Below, piece after piece: positions 1 to 8,029 of a DNA stretch of 64,000 nt (its first letter is position 1; every line of letters starts with the position of its first letter). This DNA comes from an uncultured Roseovarius sp. (GTDB lineage: Bacteria > Pseudomonadota > Alphaproteobacteria > Rhodobacterales > Rhodobacteraceae). A program made the position numbers and the translations under genes. Below the pieces are notes generated by a model. It saw only the letters and a program-made list of their open reading frames with translations. It made no database searches and was not told the origin of the DNA. The stretch is from the NCBI GenBank assembly GCA_951812895.1, contig OX638333.1:3390001-3454000 (forward strand), given 5' to 3'.

Positions 1-2
1 GT

Positions 3-1142
3 GGTGATTGGGCGCCGTTGAAAGATGTCGAGGTGATCGACAAATACAACGGCCTTATCCACTTCAATGAACCTTTTGCTCCGGTTTGGTGGAGCACGCT
101 GCCTTACACTGGTGGAGCGATCATCAGCAAAGCCGCGACCGAGGCGCTTGGCGGAACCTTTACGACGGAACCCGGCGCAACGGCGGGCCCGTACAAAATT
201 GAACGGTGGGATCAGGGACAGCAAACAGTTCTGGTCGCTCATGATGGCTGGAACGGCGACAAGCCTGCTTATGACCGGGTGGTGCTGATTCCGATCAACG
301 ATCTGAAAGCGGCCGAAGTTGCCTTTGAGGCCGGGCAAACCGTGGTGTCCGGTGTTGCCATCAGCTCTGTACCTGAGCTGGAGGCGAATATGCCGGAAAA
401 TGCAGCGTTGGAAGTGCGCCCAACAGCGGCCTATTTCTGGCTGGGCCTGAATGCGGATAACCCATCCTTGCAGGATCCGCTTGTCCGCGAGGCAATTGTC
501 AAAGCAATCGATGTCGAGGCGATCATCGAAGGTGCATATTTTGGCATTCCTGAACGATCGACCGGCCTGATTGCGCCCGGCCTGATCGGGTTCAGCGAAG
601 AGCCGCAACCTTCGCGGGATGTGGAGGGTGCGCGTGCGCTCTTGGCAGAGGCCGGTGTTAGTTCACTCGACTTGGAACTGGAATTGCAAAACTCGACAGA
701 CGAGCAGACAACCGGCCTGATAATCCAGGCTAATCTGGCCGAGATTGGCATCAATGTTCAACTGAACACCCATGAAAGCGGCACTTTCTGGAGCCTTGGT
801 GACGAAAAGGGCGTCAATATGCAGATGACCCTGAAAGAGTTCACCAGCCCGCCGGACCCTGCATGGTCTACACAGTGGTTCCTGTCTGAGCAGGCTGGTA
901 TCTGGAACTGGGAATGGTTCAAGAGCGACGAGTATGAAAAGCTGCACTATGCCGCGATTGCCGAGACAGATTTTGACAAGCGGGCACAGCTGTACAGGGA
1001 CATGCAGGACCTGATGGATGCTTCACATTCATTTGTTTGGCTAATCCATCCGCCAGCATCCTTGATCTACCACAATTCGATCAAGCCGGGCCTGTTGCCC
1101 AATGGTGATTACAAGCTGCAGGATTTTGCACCAGCGCAGTAG
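3..1142 (+). CDS. ABC transporter substrate-binding protein, family 5 (5'-truncated by window edge)
   Basis: C-terminal part of a periplasmic dipeptide/oligopeptide/opine-type binding protein (SBP_bac_5 family), which captures solute for the permeases downstream. The reading frame is open from the first bases, so the true start and signal peptide lie before the window; the TTG at 18 is only an internal codon. Family-typical segments are visible: YKIERWDQG, the VREAIVKAID helix, and a C-terminal DMQDLMDASHSFVWL segment. It is followed by a hydrolase, two permeases and a double ATPase on the same strand, so it is the binding protein of that importer. A strong hairpin lies just after the stop. 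The substrate cannot be read from the sequence; the adjacent CocE-type hydrolase suggests a peptide-like, amide or ester compound. Confidence 0.9.
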   Translation, partial: GDWAPLKDVEVIDKYNGLIHFNEPFAPVWWSTLPYTGGAIISKAATEALGGTFTTEPGATAGPYKIERWDQGQQTVLVAHDGWNGDKPAYDRVVLIPINDLKAAEVAFEAGQTVVSGVAISSVPELEANMPENAALEVRPTAAYFWLGLNADNPSLQDPLVREAIVKAIDVEAIIEGAYFGIPERSTGLIAPGLIGFSEEPQPSRDVEGARALLAEAGVSSLDLELELQNSTDEQTTGLIIQANLAEIGINVQLNTHESGTFWSLGDEKGVNMQMTLKEFTSPPDPAWSTQWFLSEQAGIWNWEWFKSDEYEKLHYAAIAETDFDKRAQLYRDMQDLMDASHSFVWLIHPPASLIYHNSIKPGLLPNGDYKLQDFAPAQ

Positions 1143-1166
1143 TCGCTTCTAGACTGAAACCAACTT

Positions 1167-1197
1167 CTCTGGCGGTGGACATGTGATGCCGCCAGAG
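1167..1197 (+). promoter_or_regulatory. Intercistronic hairpin after the binding-protein gene
   Basis: A perfect 9-bp stem (CTCTGGCGG / CCGCCAGAG) with a 13-nt loop begins 25 nt after the stop of the binding-protein gene. There is no immediate T-run, so it is more likely a 3' mRNA-stabilising or partial-attenuation hairpin than a full terminator. Such hairpins are common after binding-protein genes, which need higher expression than the rest of the operon. Confidence 0.6.
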
Positions 1198-1237
1198 GAA
1201 TTGTTCCTTGCCTAATTTTTTCGGGAAATACGAAGCC

Positions 1238-3295
1238 ATGGCTTTAGACAAAACGCCAAAGCACGATTCAATTCTTCTGATCGGCCTAAAGGATCTGCCT
1301 CATCAGATTATCGAAGAGGAAATTTATATCCCTTTGGCGGATGGGACCCGAATAGCCGCCCGAATTTGGCGACCTAAAGCGCCTGCCGGAACAAAGTTTC
1401 CTGCCATTCTCGAATACATCCCTTACCGTAAACGCGACGGAACCCGGACCCGCGACGAAGAGCAGCATCAATACCTTGCCGGGCATGGTTATGTCTGTGC
1501 CCGCGTCGATATGCGGGGGTCGGGCGATTCCGACGGTGTACAGCACGACGAATATCTGCCGATTGAACAACAAGACGGGCTGGAGGTTATTGTATGGCTG
1601 GCCGAGCAATCCTGGTGCACCGGATCGGTTGGAATGTTCGGGCTGTCGTGGGGGGGGATCACCACGCTGCAGCTGGCATCGCACCGCCCGCCGGCACTGA
1701 AAGCAATTGCCCCAGTTGGGGCGACCGATGACCGGTACTACGACGATGGATGCTATTTCGTCGGTGGTTTAGCCGGGGAAACCGTAGGATGGGGCGGCGT
1801 GATGTTCGCCTTTAACGGCCGCCCGCCGGATCCGGTACTTTACGGAGAAGGATGGCGCGACGCTTGGATGCGACGTCTGGAAGAGCCGGAACTCTTCATG
1901 AAAATTTGGTTGGATCATCAGCAGCGCGATGACTATTGGCTGCAGGGCACAGTCTGTACCGATTATGACCGCATTCAGATCCCGGTCTATGCCGTTAGCG
2001 GCTGGACTGATTGCTGGCCCAACACCGTGATGCGGCTCATGAAAAACCTGAAGGTGCCGCGCAAAGGGCTGATTGGCCCCTGGTCTCATCTGTTCCCTGA
2101 CCGGGCTTTGCCCGGGCCGGGAGTGAATTTTCAGGATGAGCTGCTGCGTTGGTTCGATCGCTGGCTGAAGGGCATTGAAAACGGCATTGAAAACGAACCT
2201 ATGCTGACACTTTACCGACAGCAGGAAGTGTCAACAGATCCATGTCACGCGACGCGCCCGGGCAAATGGCTGGATGCGGAGTCCTGGCCGGATGCATCAT
2301 TGACCTACAGATCGTTCTGGCTTGGCCGGGATGGTTTAATGGACCAACCGGGCAGGGGAGAGATGTCGATCCGCTCGCCCCAGTCCTTGGGGATGCTCAG
2401 CGGGGACTATATGCCTCTGTCCACGGATCCTACCCTGGCGCAAATGCCGGGTGATCAACGGACCGAGGATGCAGGATCACTTTGTTATGACAGCGATGTA
2501 CTGACAGAACCACTGGATATCGTCGGCACAAGTACGATTGATTTTAAAGTTAGTACAGACGCGGGCAGCGGTCTCGTGGCTGTACGTCTGTGTGATGTCG
2601 ATGAAAATGGGGCATCAACACTGATAACATATGGCATTGTGAACCTGTCCCAACGGAACGGACGAGAGGTTTGTGCCAATGTCGAGGCAGGCACAGCCTA
2701 TCATATCCGTTATGATTTGAACGATATCGCTCATCGGGTCGTAGCTGGTCACAAACTACGTATAGCGGTATCAAATGCGATGTGGCCAATGGCGTGGCCT
2801 GTTGCAGACAACCACACGCTAACATTGCACCTGGAAGGTTGTCGTGTTGACCTGCCCGACGCCGAGCTATCGCCAAGTGATGCATCACGGGTGCTGTTCA
2901 CGCAGCCCAGAGTGGCAATTCCGGGTGAATTGACGGTGCATGACGAAGGCAGTCACAGTCGGATCATCAGTCATAACCTGTCAACGGGAAAGAAATCGCT
3001 GACACTTGATGCCGATTTTGGTGCCTGCCAGATACACAGTGCCGATGTAACCGTAACCGGATACGGGCGCGACCATTTCGAAATTTCGGACGAGGATGTT
3101 CTGACCGCGAAAGCCGAATATCAGTTCCGTATGGGGTATGCGCGCGAGGGTTGGAATGTTGCGACTCAGGGTCAGATGACCATGACATGTGATCAAAACA
3201 GTTTTTTTCTGCGCGGCGAGCTTCGGGCGTTTGAAGATGATAAGGAAATTTTCTGCCGGACGTGGGATGAAACGATCCCCCGCCGGGGGTTTTAA
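1238..3295 (+). CDS. CocE/NonD family serine hydrolase (X-Pro dipeptidyl-peptidase-like)
   Basis: Predicted alpha/beta-hydrolase of the CocE/NonD family (peptidase S15-like), cleaving an amide or ester bond. Counted from the ATG at 1238 (685 aa), the nucleophile is S137 in GLSWGG, the acid D258 in SGWTDCW and the base H284 in GPWSH. The YIPYRKRDGTR segment near residue 61 supplies the oxyanion tyrosine, and DMRGSGDSDG follows. The C-terminal half is the jelly-roll domain of the family. An in-frame TTG ten codons earlier is possible, but the ATG fits family N-termini better. There is no signal peptide, so it should act in the cytosol on what the surrounding ABC importer brings in. It lies between the binding-protein and permease genes. 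Family members include cocaine esterase and glutaryl-7-ACA acylase; the actual substrate is unknown. Confidence 0.88.
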   Translation: MALDKTPKHDSILLIGLKDLPHQIIEEEIYIPLADGTRIAARIWRPKAPAGTKFPAILEYIPYRKRDGTRTRDEEQHQYLAGHGYVCARVDMRGSGDSDGVQHDEYLPIEQQDGLEVIVWLAEQSWCTGSVGMFGLSWGGITTLQLASHRPPALKAIAPVGATDDRYYDDGCYFVGGLAGETVGWGGVMFAFNGRPPDPVLYGEGWRDAWMRRLEEPELFMKIWLDHQQRDDYWLQGTVCTDYDRIQIPVYAVSGWTDCWPNTVMRLMKNLKVPRKGLIGPWSHLFPDRALPGPGVNFQDELLRWFDRWLKGIENGIENEPMLTLYRQQEVSTDPCHATRPGKWLDAESWPDASLTYRSFWLGRDGLMDQPGRGEMSIRSPQSLGMLSGDYMPLSTDPTLAQMPGDQRTEDAGSLCYDSDVLTEPLDIVGTSTIDFKVSTDAGSGLVAVRLCDVDENGASTLITYGIVNLSQRNGREVCANVEAGTAYHIRYDLNDIAHRVVAGHKLRIAVSNAMWPMAWPVADNHTLTLHLEGCRVDLPDAELSPSDASRVLFTQPRVAIPGELTVHDEGSHSRIISHNLSTGKKSLTLDADFGACQIHSADVTVTGYGRDHFEISDEDVLTAKAEYQFRMGYAREGWNVATQGQMTMTCDQNSFFLRGELRAFEDDKEIFCRTWDETIPRRGF
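3277..3293 (+). terminator. Short GC hairpin with T-run at the end of the hydrolase gene (possible partial terminator)
   Basis: CCCCC, a 3-nt loop, GGGGG and then TTTT overlap the last codons and stop of the hydrolase gene. The stem is only 5 bp but all G-C, and the T-run is short. It could attenuate read-through into the permease genes. Strength is uncertain. Confidence 0.4.
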
Positions 3296-3322
3296 AAACA
3301 GTTTGAGGGGGAGGGCTGTCAT

Positions 3323-4261
3323 ATGATCGGCTATGCAATCCAGCGCATCGGCGTCGCTTTTATGATTATTCTGTTGGCGACTACGACACTGTTTATCATG
3401 ATACAATTCGTGCCCGGGGATCCGGCGAATGTCATGCTGGGACCACGGGCCACACCGGAATTGAAAGAAGCGCTGCGCGAACGACTGCATCTCAACGATT
3501 CTGTCTTCGTTCAGGTTTACTATTTCTTCGTCGGTGTTCTTCAGGGCGATCTGGGTGTTGATTTGACGTCAAACCGCCCGGTTGTTTCGATCCTGGCCGA
3601 ACAGGTCCCTTACACAGCAATGCTGGTTCTTTCGATTTTGCTGGTGACGCTTCTGGGCATCCCGATTGGCACCTACGCTGCCATGCATCGTGGCGGGGCA
3701 TTTGATCAGATCAGCGGCGTTGTTGCTGTATCTCTGATAGCGGTGCCTCCGATTGTGATCGGGCTTTATCTGATCCTTCTGTTTTCGGTTCAACTGAAGT
3801 GGCTGCCTGCAATCGGGGCAGGAGAGGGTTTTGGCGGCACGCTGAAGCACCTGATCCTGCCGACACTAGCCATCGGCCTGACATGGATTGGTTATGTCTC
3901 GCGTCTGGTCAGGGCGTCCGTGATCGAAGTGCTGATGCAGAACCACGTCAAAACCGCCCGCGCCTTTGGTATTCCGGAAAACCGCGTGATACGTCGCTAT
4001 GTTTTGCGGGTCGCCCTGCCTGCGACGATTACCATTCTGGGCGTCAGCATCGGGTTTATCCTGTCCAGTGCAGTAATCGTTGAAATCCTTTTTGCACGAC
4101 CGGGCATCGGCAAGCTGGCCTATGACGCTGTGATCAGTCGGAATTATCCGGTGGTCATGGGGACTGTGCTGGCCAGTACGGTGTTCATCGTTTTCGCAAC
4201 CACCGTTTCGGATCTGCTGAATGTCCTGCTTGACCCCCGCTCAAGGGATGCAAACTCATGA
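3323..4261 (+). CDS. ABC transporter permease, DppB/OppB type
   Basis: Inner-membrane permease (312 aa) of a peptide/nickel/opine-type importer. The N-terminus (IGYAIQRIGVAFMIILL) is the first membrane helix. FVPGDPANVMLGPRATPE is the signature region after TM1 of DppB-type proteins, and the EAA-like coupling helix is seen around ARAFGIPENRVIRRYVLRVALP. About six membrane segments. The ATG at 3323 has a GGGGGAGGG ribosome-binding site 7 nt upstream. The stop overlaps the next start by ATGA, indicating translational coupling to the partner permease. Confidence 0.93.
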   Translation: MIGYAIQRIGVAFMIILLATTTLFIMIQFVPGDPANVMLGPRATPELKEALRERLHLNDSVFVQVYYFFVGVLQGDLGVDLTSNRPVVSILAEQVPYTAMLVLSILLVTLLGIPIGTYAAMHRGGAFDQISGVVAVSLIAVPPIVIGLYLILLFSVQLKWLPAIGAGEGFGGTLKHLILPTLAIGLTWIGYVSRLVRASVIEVLMQNHVKTARAFGIPENRVIRRYVLRVALPATITILGVSIGFILSSAVIVEILFARPGIGKLAYDAVISRNYPVVMGTVLASTVFIVFATTVSDLLNVLLDPRSRDANS

Positions 4262-5133
4262 CTGATATTACCACCGACAAACGTCCCACCCGCGCTGCAC
4301 GTATTGGTCGGGTTCTGCTGGAACTCTGCTCTAGCCCGTTAGGCGCATTCAGCTGTGTCGTCGTCGCCATGTTCTTTGTGGTCGGGCTGACTGCAGATTT
4401 CATCACGCCTTATGATCCGGTGAAAATCAACGTTCGTGACAAGCTGGCAGGCCCCAGCTGGGAACACTGGCTCGGCACGGATCAGTTGGGCCGCGATGTG
4501 TTTTCCCGGTTGATCGTCGGGACCAAGGTCGCGCTGTATCTGGCAATTACGTCGGTTTCGATCGCACTGGCCATCGGCACCGTTCTGGGCATGTTGGCCG
4601 CGTTCACCACGCAGTGGATAGACTGGGTGCTTTTGCTGATATTTGACACGGTCCGGTCGTTCCCCGGTGTCATGTTTGCGTTGACTGTGGTGGCGCTTTT
4701 TGGCCCCAGTGTGAATTCCATTGTGGTTATCATCGTTGTGTCCACTTTCCCATCTTATGCGCGGCTTATCCGTACACAAGTGATGACTTTGCGTAATGCC
4801 GAGTTCATAGAGGCGCAGCGTTCTATGGGCGCCAGCCTGCCACGAATTTTGCGGCTGCATATTCTCCCCAATGTGATCGGTCCGGCGCTGATTGTCGCCA
4901 GCATGGACGTACCGCTGGTAATCGGTGTCGAGGCCGGTCTCAGTTTTCTGGGCCTTGGCGTGCGTCCGCCGACACCAAGCTGGGGCACCATCCTGAATGA
5001 CGGGTTCTCGTTTATCCGTAACACGCCGTGGATCGTGTTTGCCGGTGGGTTGCCGCTTATTCTGACGACCGTGGCATTCACCTCGCTGGGTGAAAAGCTG
5101 CGCGACATTCTTGACCCGAAGCTGCGGAAGTAG
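4258..5133 (+). CDS. ABC transporter permease, DppC/OppC type
   Basis: Second inner-membrane permease (291 aa). After TM1 it shows the DppC-family YDPVKINVRDKLAGPSWEHWLGTDQLGRDVFSR segment (residues about 47-82; LGTDQLGRDV is diagnostic). The coupling helix (EAQRSMGASLPRILRLHILPN) and the C-terminal GLSFLGLGVRPPTPSWG motif follow. It pairs with the upstream DppB-type permease, overlapping it by 4 nt, and is followed 9 nt later by the ATPase gene. Confidence 0.93.
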   Translation: MTDITTDKRPTRAARIGRVLLELCSSPLGAFSCVVVAMFFVVGLTADFITPYDPVKINVRDKLAGPSWEHWLGTDQLGRDVFSRLIVGTKVALYLAITSVSIALAIGTVLGMLAAFTTQWIDWVLLLIFDTVRSFPGVMFALTVVALFGPSVNSIVVIIVVSTFPSYARLIRTQVMTLRNAEFIEAQRSMGASLPRILRLHILPNVIGPALIVASMDVPLVIGVEAGLSFLGLGVRPPTPSWGTILNDGFSFIRNTPWIVFAGGLPLILTTVAFTSLGEKLRDILDPKLRK

Positions 5134-5142
5134 GGCGCTGAT

Positions 5143-6819
5143 ATGACAAAGACAAAACATCTGGTCGACATCCGGGACCTGTGCATCGACTTTGGCCCGG
5201 TTCGCGCGGTCAAAAACGCCAATATGAGCATCGGCCATGGTCAGATTATGGGGCTGGTGGGTGAAAGTGGTAGCGGTAAATCCACGTTGGCCAATGCGAT
5301 CATAGGATTGCTGCCGCACGCGGCCGACATCACGAGTGGCACGCTTGAATTCGACGGGCAGGATTTGCGTAGCTTTGCGCCGGGCCAGCGGCAGGACATT
5401 CGCGGTCGCGAGATATCTTATGTGTCTCAGGACCCAATGAGCGCGCTGAACCCATCTTTGCGCATCGGCCAGCAAATGGTGGATATTCAGCACTGGAGCA
5501 CGGAAAGCAACGCCGACAAACTGCAACGTGCGCTGCATGCCCTGGAACAGGTCAAGATGCCCAGCCCTCAGGCCCGGCTGGACATGTATCCGCACGAGCT
5601 TTCGGGCGGCCAGAAACAGCGTGTGTGCATTGCCATGGCAATCATGGCGCGGCCAAAGCTGCTGATTGCGGACGAGGCGACAACCGCGCTTGATGCGACC
5701 CTTGAAGTTCAGATTGTTAAACTGCTGAAAGAACTGCAGTCGGATATCGGGTGTGCAATGTTGTTTGTGACCCACCACCTGACAGTGGTTGAGGCGCTTT
5801 GCGATGATGTCACTGTCATGTATCACGGTGATATTCGTGAAATGGGCCCGGTTCGGGATGTGTTTTCCAACCCGTCTGATGAATACACCAGCAGCCTGTT
5901 GAGTTGTGATCCGGCGCGCATCCACGAAAAATGCAAGCGGCTGCCGGTGATGTCCGATTTGTCCCTGAAAACTCCGGCAGACCCCGAAATGGACAAAATG
6001 CGGATCGATAAATCCGGCGGTCCGATCCTGTCGATTGAGGGTCTGGACGTCACTTTTACCAAACCGCGCGGCCTGGTCGATCTGGTTCAGGGGCGGAAAG
6101 CTGAACGGATTGAAGCGGTCAAGGATGCGTCGCTGGATATAGCACCTGGCGAAACCGTCGCCTTGGTGGGCGAAAGCGGGTCAGGTAAATCCACAATCGC
6201 CCGCGCCGTGTTTCGGCTCGTGTCTGCAGAAAGTGGCAGCGTTCTGTTCGAGGATGCTGACCTGCTGCATGCCACCCCCGGCCAGATGCGCGCCGCACGC
6301 AACCGCATGTCGATGATGATGCAAGACCCGATTGGCAGCCTCAGCCCAAGAACCACTGTGGGGGCTGCGGTGGTAGAGCCTCATATCATATCGGGCAATT
6401 CTTCGGGGATGGATTTGCAGGACGAAGCAAAACGGCTGTTGGAATTGGTTGGTTTGCCCACGGACTTCGCCGGTCGCTATCCGCATGAATTGTCGGGCGG
6501 GCAGGCCCGCCGTGTGGGCGTAGCCAGGGCTTTGGCTCTCAACCCGAAACTGGTTATTGCAGACGAACCCACCGCAGGTCTTGATGTTTCCATTCAGGGT
6601 GAAGTGTTCAATCTGTTGGCAAGCTTGCGCGAAACACTGCAGTTGTCGATCCTGATCATCACACACAATCTGCACGTTGTGCGCCATTTGGCGGACCGAA
6701 CGGTTATTATGTATCACGGTAGAATCGTTGAAAGCGGTGATACCGAAGACATCATCAATGCGCCCGTGCACGACTACACGAAATTGCTTTTGTCAGCCAA
6801 CCTGCAGGCGCGGTTTTAG
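5143..6819 (+). CDS. Fused double ABC ATPase, DppD-DppF type
   Basis: Cytosolic energising subunit (558 aa) containing both nucleotide-binding domains in one chain. Half 1 (about 6-270) has Walker A GESGSGKS, signature LSGGQKQR and Walker B LLIADEATTALD. Half 2 (about 300-555) repeats Walker A GESGSGKS, LSGGQARRVGVARALAL and LVIADEPTAGLD. Many peptide importers use two separate ATPases, but fused versions are common in Rhodobacterales. It completes the importer begun by the binding protein at the window edge. Confidence 0.93.
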   Translation: MTKTKHLVDIRDLCIDFGPVRAVKNANMSIGHGQIMGLVGESGSGKSTLANAIIGLLPHAADITSGTLEFDGQDLRSFAPGQRQDIRGREISYVSQDPMSALNPSLRIGQQMVDIQHWSTESNADKLQRALHALEQVKMPSPQARLDMYPHELSGGQKQRVCIAMAIMARPKLLIADEATTALDATLEVQIVKLLKELQSDIGCAMLFVTHHLTVVEALCDDVTVMYHGDIREMGPVRDVFSNPSDEYTSSLLSCDPARIHEKCKRLPVMSDLSLKTPADPEMDKMRIDKSGGPILSIEGLDVTFTKPRGLVDLVQGRKAERIEAVKDASLDIAPGETVALVGESGSGKSTIARAVFRLVSAESGSVLFEDADLLHATPGQMRAARNRMSMMMQDPIGSLSPRTTVGAAVVEPHIISGNSSGMDLQDEAKRLLELVGLPTDFAGRYPHELSGGQARRVGVARALALNPKLVIADEPTAGLDVSIQGEVFNLLASLRETLQLSILIITHNLHVVRHLADRTVIMYHGRIVESGDTEDIINAPVHDYTKLLLSANLQARF

Positions 6820-6962
6820 GACTCTATAAAAAAGTGGGAAATAGCATCTTTTCAAAACGAAGCGGTTGACCAAATCCGTCGTATAAGCATCGTCAGATGC
6901 GTTTCGGGACAAGGGCGTTTTGTCCTGTTCAAAGTGAAAGCAGCGGCAGCTATGCTTGGCCC

Positions 6963-7925
6963 ATGGATACCAAGATTGCCCGCAGTCTATCGCTAAAACA
7001 GTTTCGTGCTTTTGTCAGCGTCGCCAGATGCGGGTCCTTCAGCGAAGCTGCAAAGGAACTTGCAATTTCGCAACCCGCGCTTTCACTGAGCATTCAACAG
7101 TTCGAAGACATTGTGGGTGTTCCCCTGCTGTCCCGGACAACCCGTTCCGTATCTCTGACATCCCATGGGCAGACATTCCTTCCCAAGGCGGAGAAAATTC
7201 TGGCGGACGTGGAATCGGCCATTCTGACCACCCGCACAAACGCGGAAAAAAAGAAAAACCAGATCAGCATTGCTGTGCTGCCATCCGTTGCGATCCGCGT
7301 CCTGCCACAGGCGATCCGCAATTTTTCGGCAATTGCACCTGATGTCAAAATTCACATGCAGGATGATAACGGACGCGGCGTAGAAGCACAGATTCTGAGG
7401 GGCGACGCGGATTTTGGTATCTCCAACAGCTGGTCAGATAGCGCAGAGCTTGCATATGCTCCATTCCTGCGGGATCAGATGGGCCTGATTTGCCGGGGGG
7501 ATCACACTCTGGCCCGCCGCAAGGGTGCTCTGAGCTGGGCCGACCTGTCTGATCTGTCCTTTGTCGGCATGGCAGAAGATACCGGAACCAGCCGCCTGAC
7601 CAACGGGGTTCAGGGGTTGCCTGACAGCGTTATGTCCCCGGAATTTACCGTGCTGACAATTGCCGCACTGGTTGGTCTCATCGAAAACGGCGATGCGGTC
7701 ACTGCGTTACCAGCGCTGGCGGCACCGGATTACCTGAACCCCTCACTGGTCTATCGCGCCTTGTCAGAACCGGTCCTGTACCGGGAACTCCAGCTTATCA
7801 CCCCTGAAAATCGACCACCTTCCCCGGCTGCTGATAGATTTATTGAATTTCTGAAGGAGCAATCTAATGAAATTTCTTTAACGTTTCCAAACCATACGGT
7901 TGGATCAATCTCCAGTGCGGTTTAA
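6963..7925 (+). CDS. LysR-family transcriptional regulator
   Basis: One-component regulator (320 aa from the ATG at 6963). The N-terminal winged helix-turn-helix is clear at residues about 9-67 (LKQFRAFVSVARCGSFSEAAKELAISQPALSLSIQQFE). The linker helix and a LysR substrate-binding domain follow. An upstream in-frame ATG at 6897 would add 22 residues not typical of the family, so 6963 is preferred. It is on the same strand as the preceding ABC importer, 143 nt after the ATPase stop, and probably controls that operon or the unknown pair downstream; the sequence does not decide between them. Confidence 0.9.
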   Translation: MDTKIARSLSLKQFRAFVSVARCGSFSEAAKELAISQPALSLSIQQFEDIVGVPLLSRTTRSVSLTSHGQTFLPKAEKILADVESAILTTRTNAEKKKNQISIAVLPSVAIRVLPQAIRNFSAIAPDVKIHMQDDNGRGVEAQILRGDADFGISNSWSDSAELAYAPFLRDQMGLICRGDHTLARRKGALSWADLSDLSFVGMAEDTGTSRLTNGVQGLPDSVMSPEFTVLTIAALVGLIENGDAVTALPALAAPDYLNPSLVYRALSEPVLYRELQLITPENRPPSPAADRFIEFLKEQSNEISLTFPNHTVGSISSAV

Positions 7926-8029
7926 TTTATTTATTTTTCAAATAAGCGCTTCGATTCTTCAAATTTTACTTTCCCCTCCCACTGCGAGAAGCACTTTGCG
8001 AACGCGCAAATTGAAAAGGAGGGCACAAC

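Noticed and set aside
4339-5925. 528-aa open frame on the minus strand opposite the permease and ATPase genes
   Set aside because: It is antisense to well-supported ABC genes, has no family pattern, and reads as a compositional shadow of GC-rich coding DNA.
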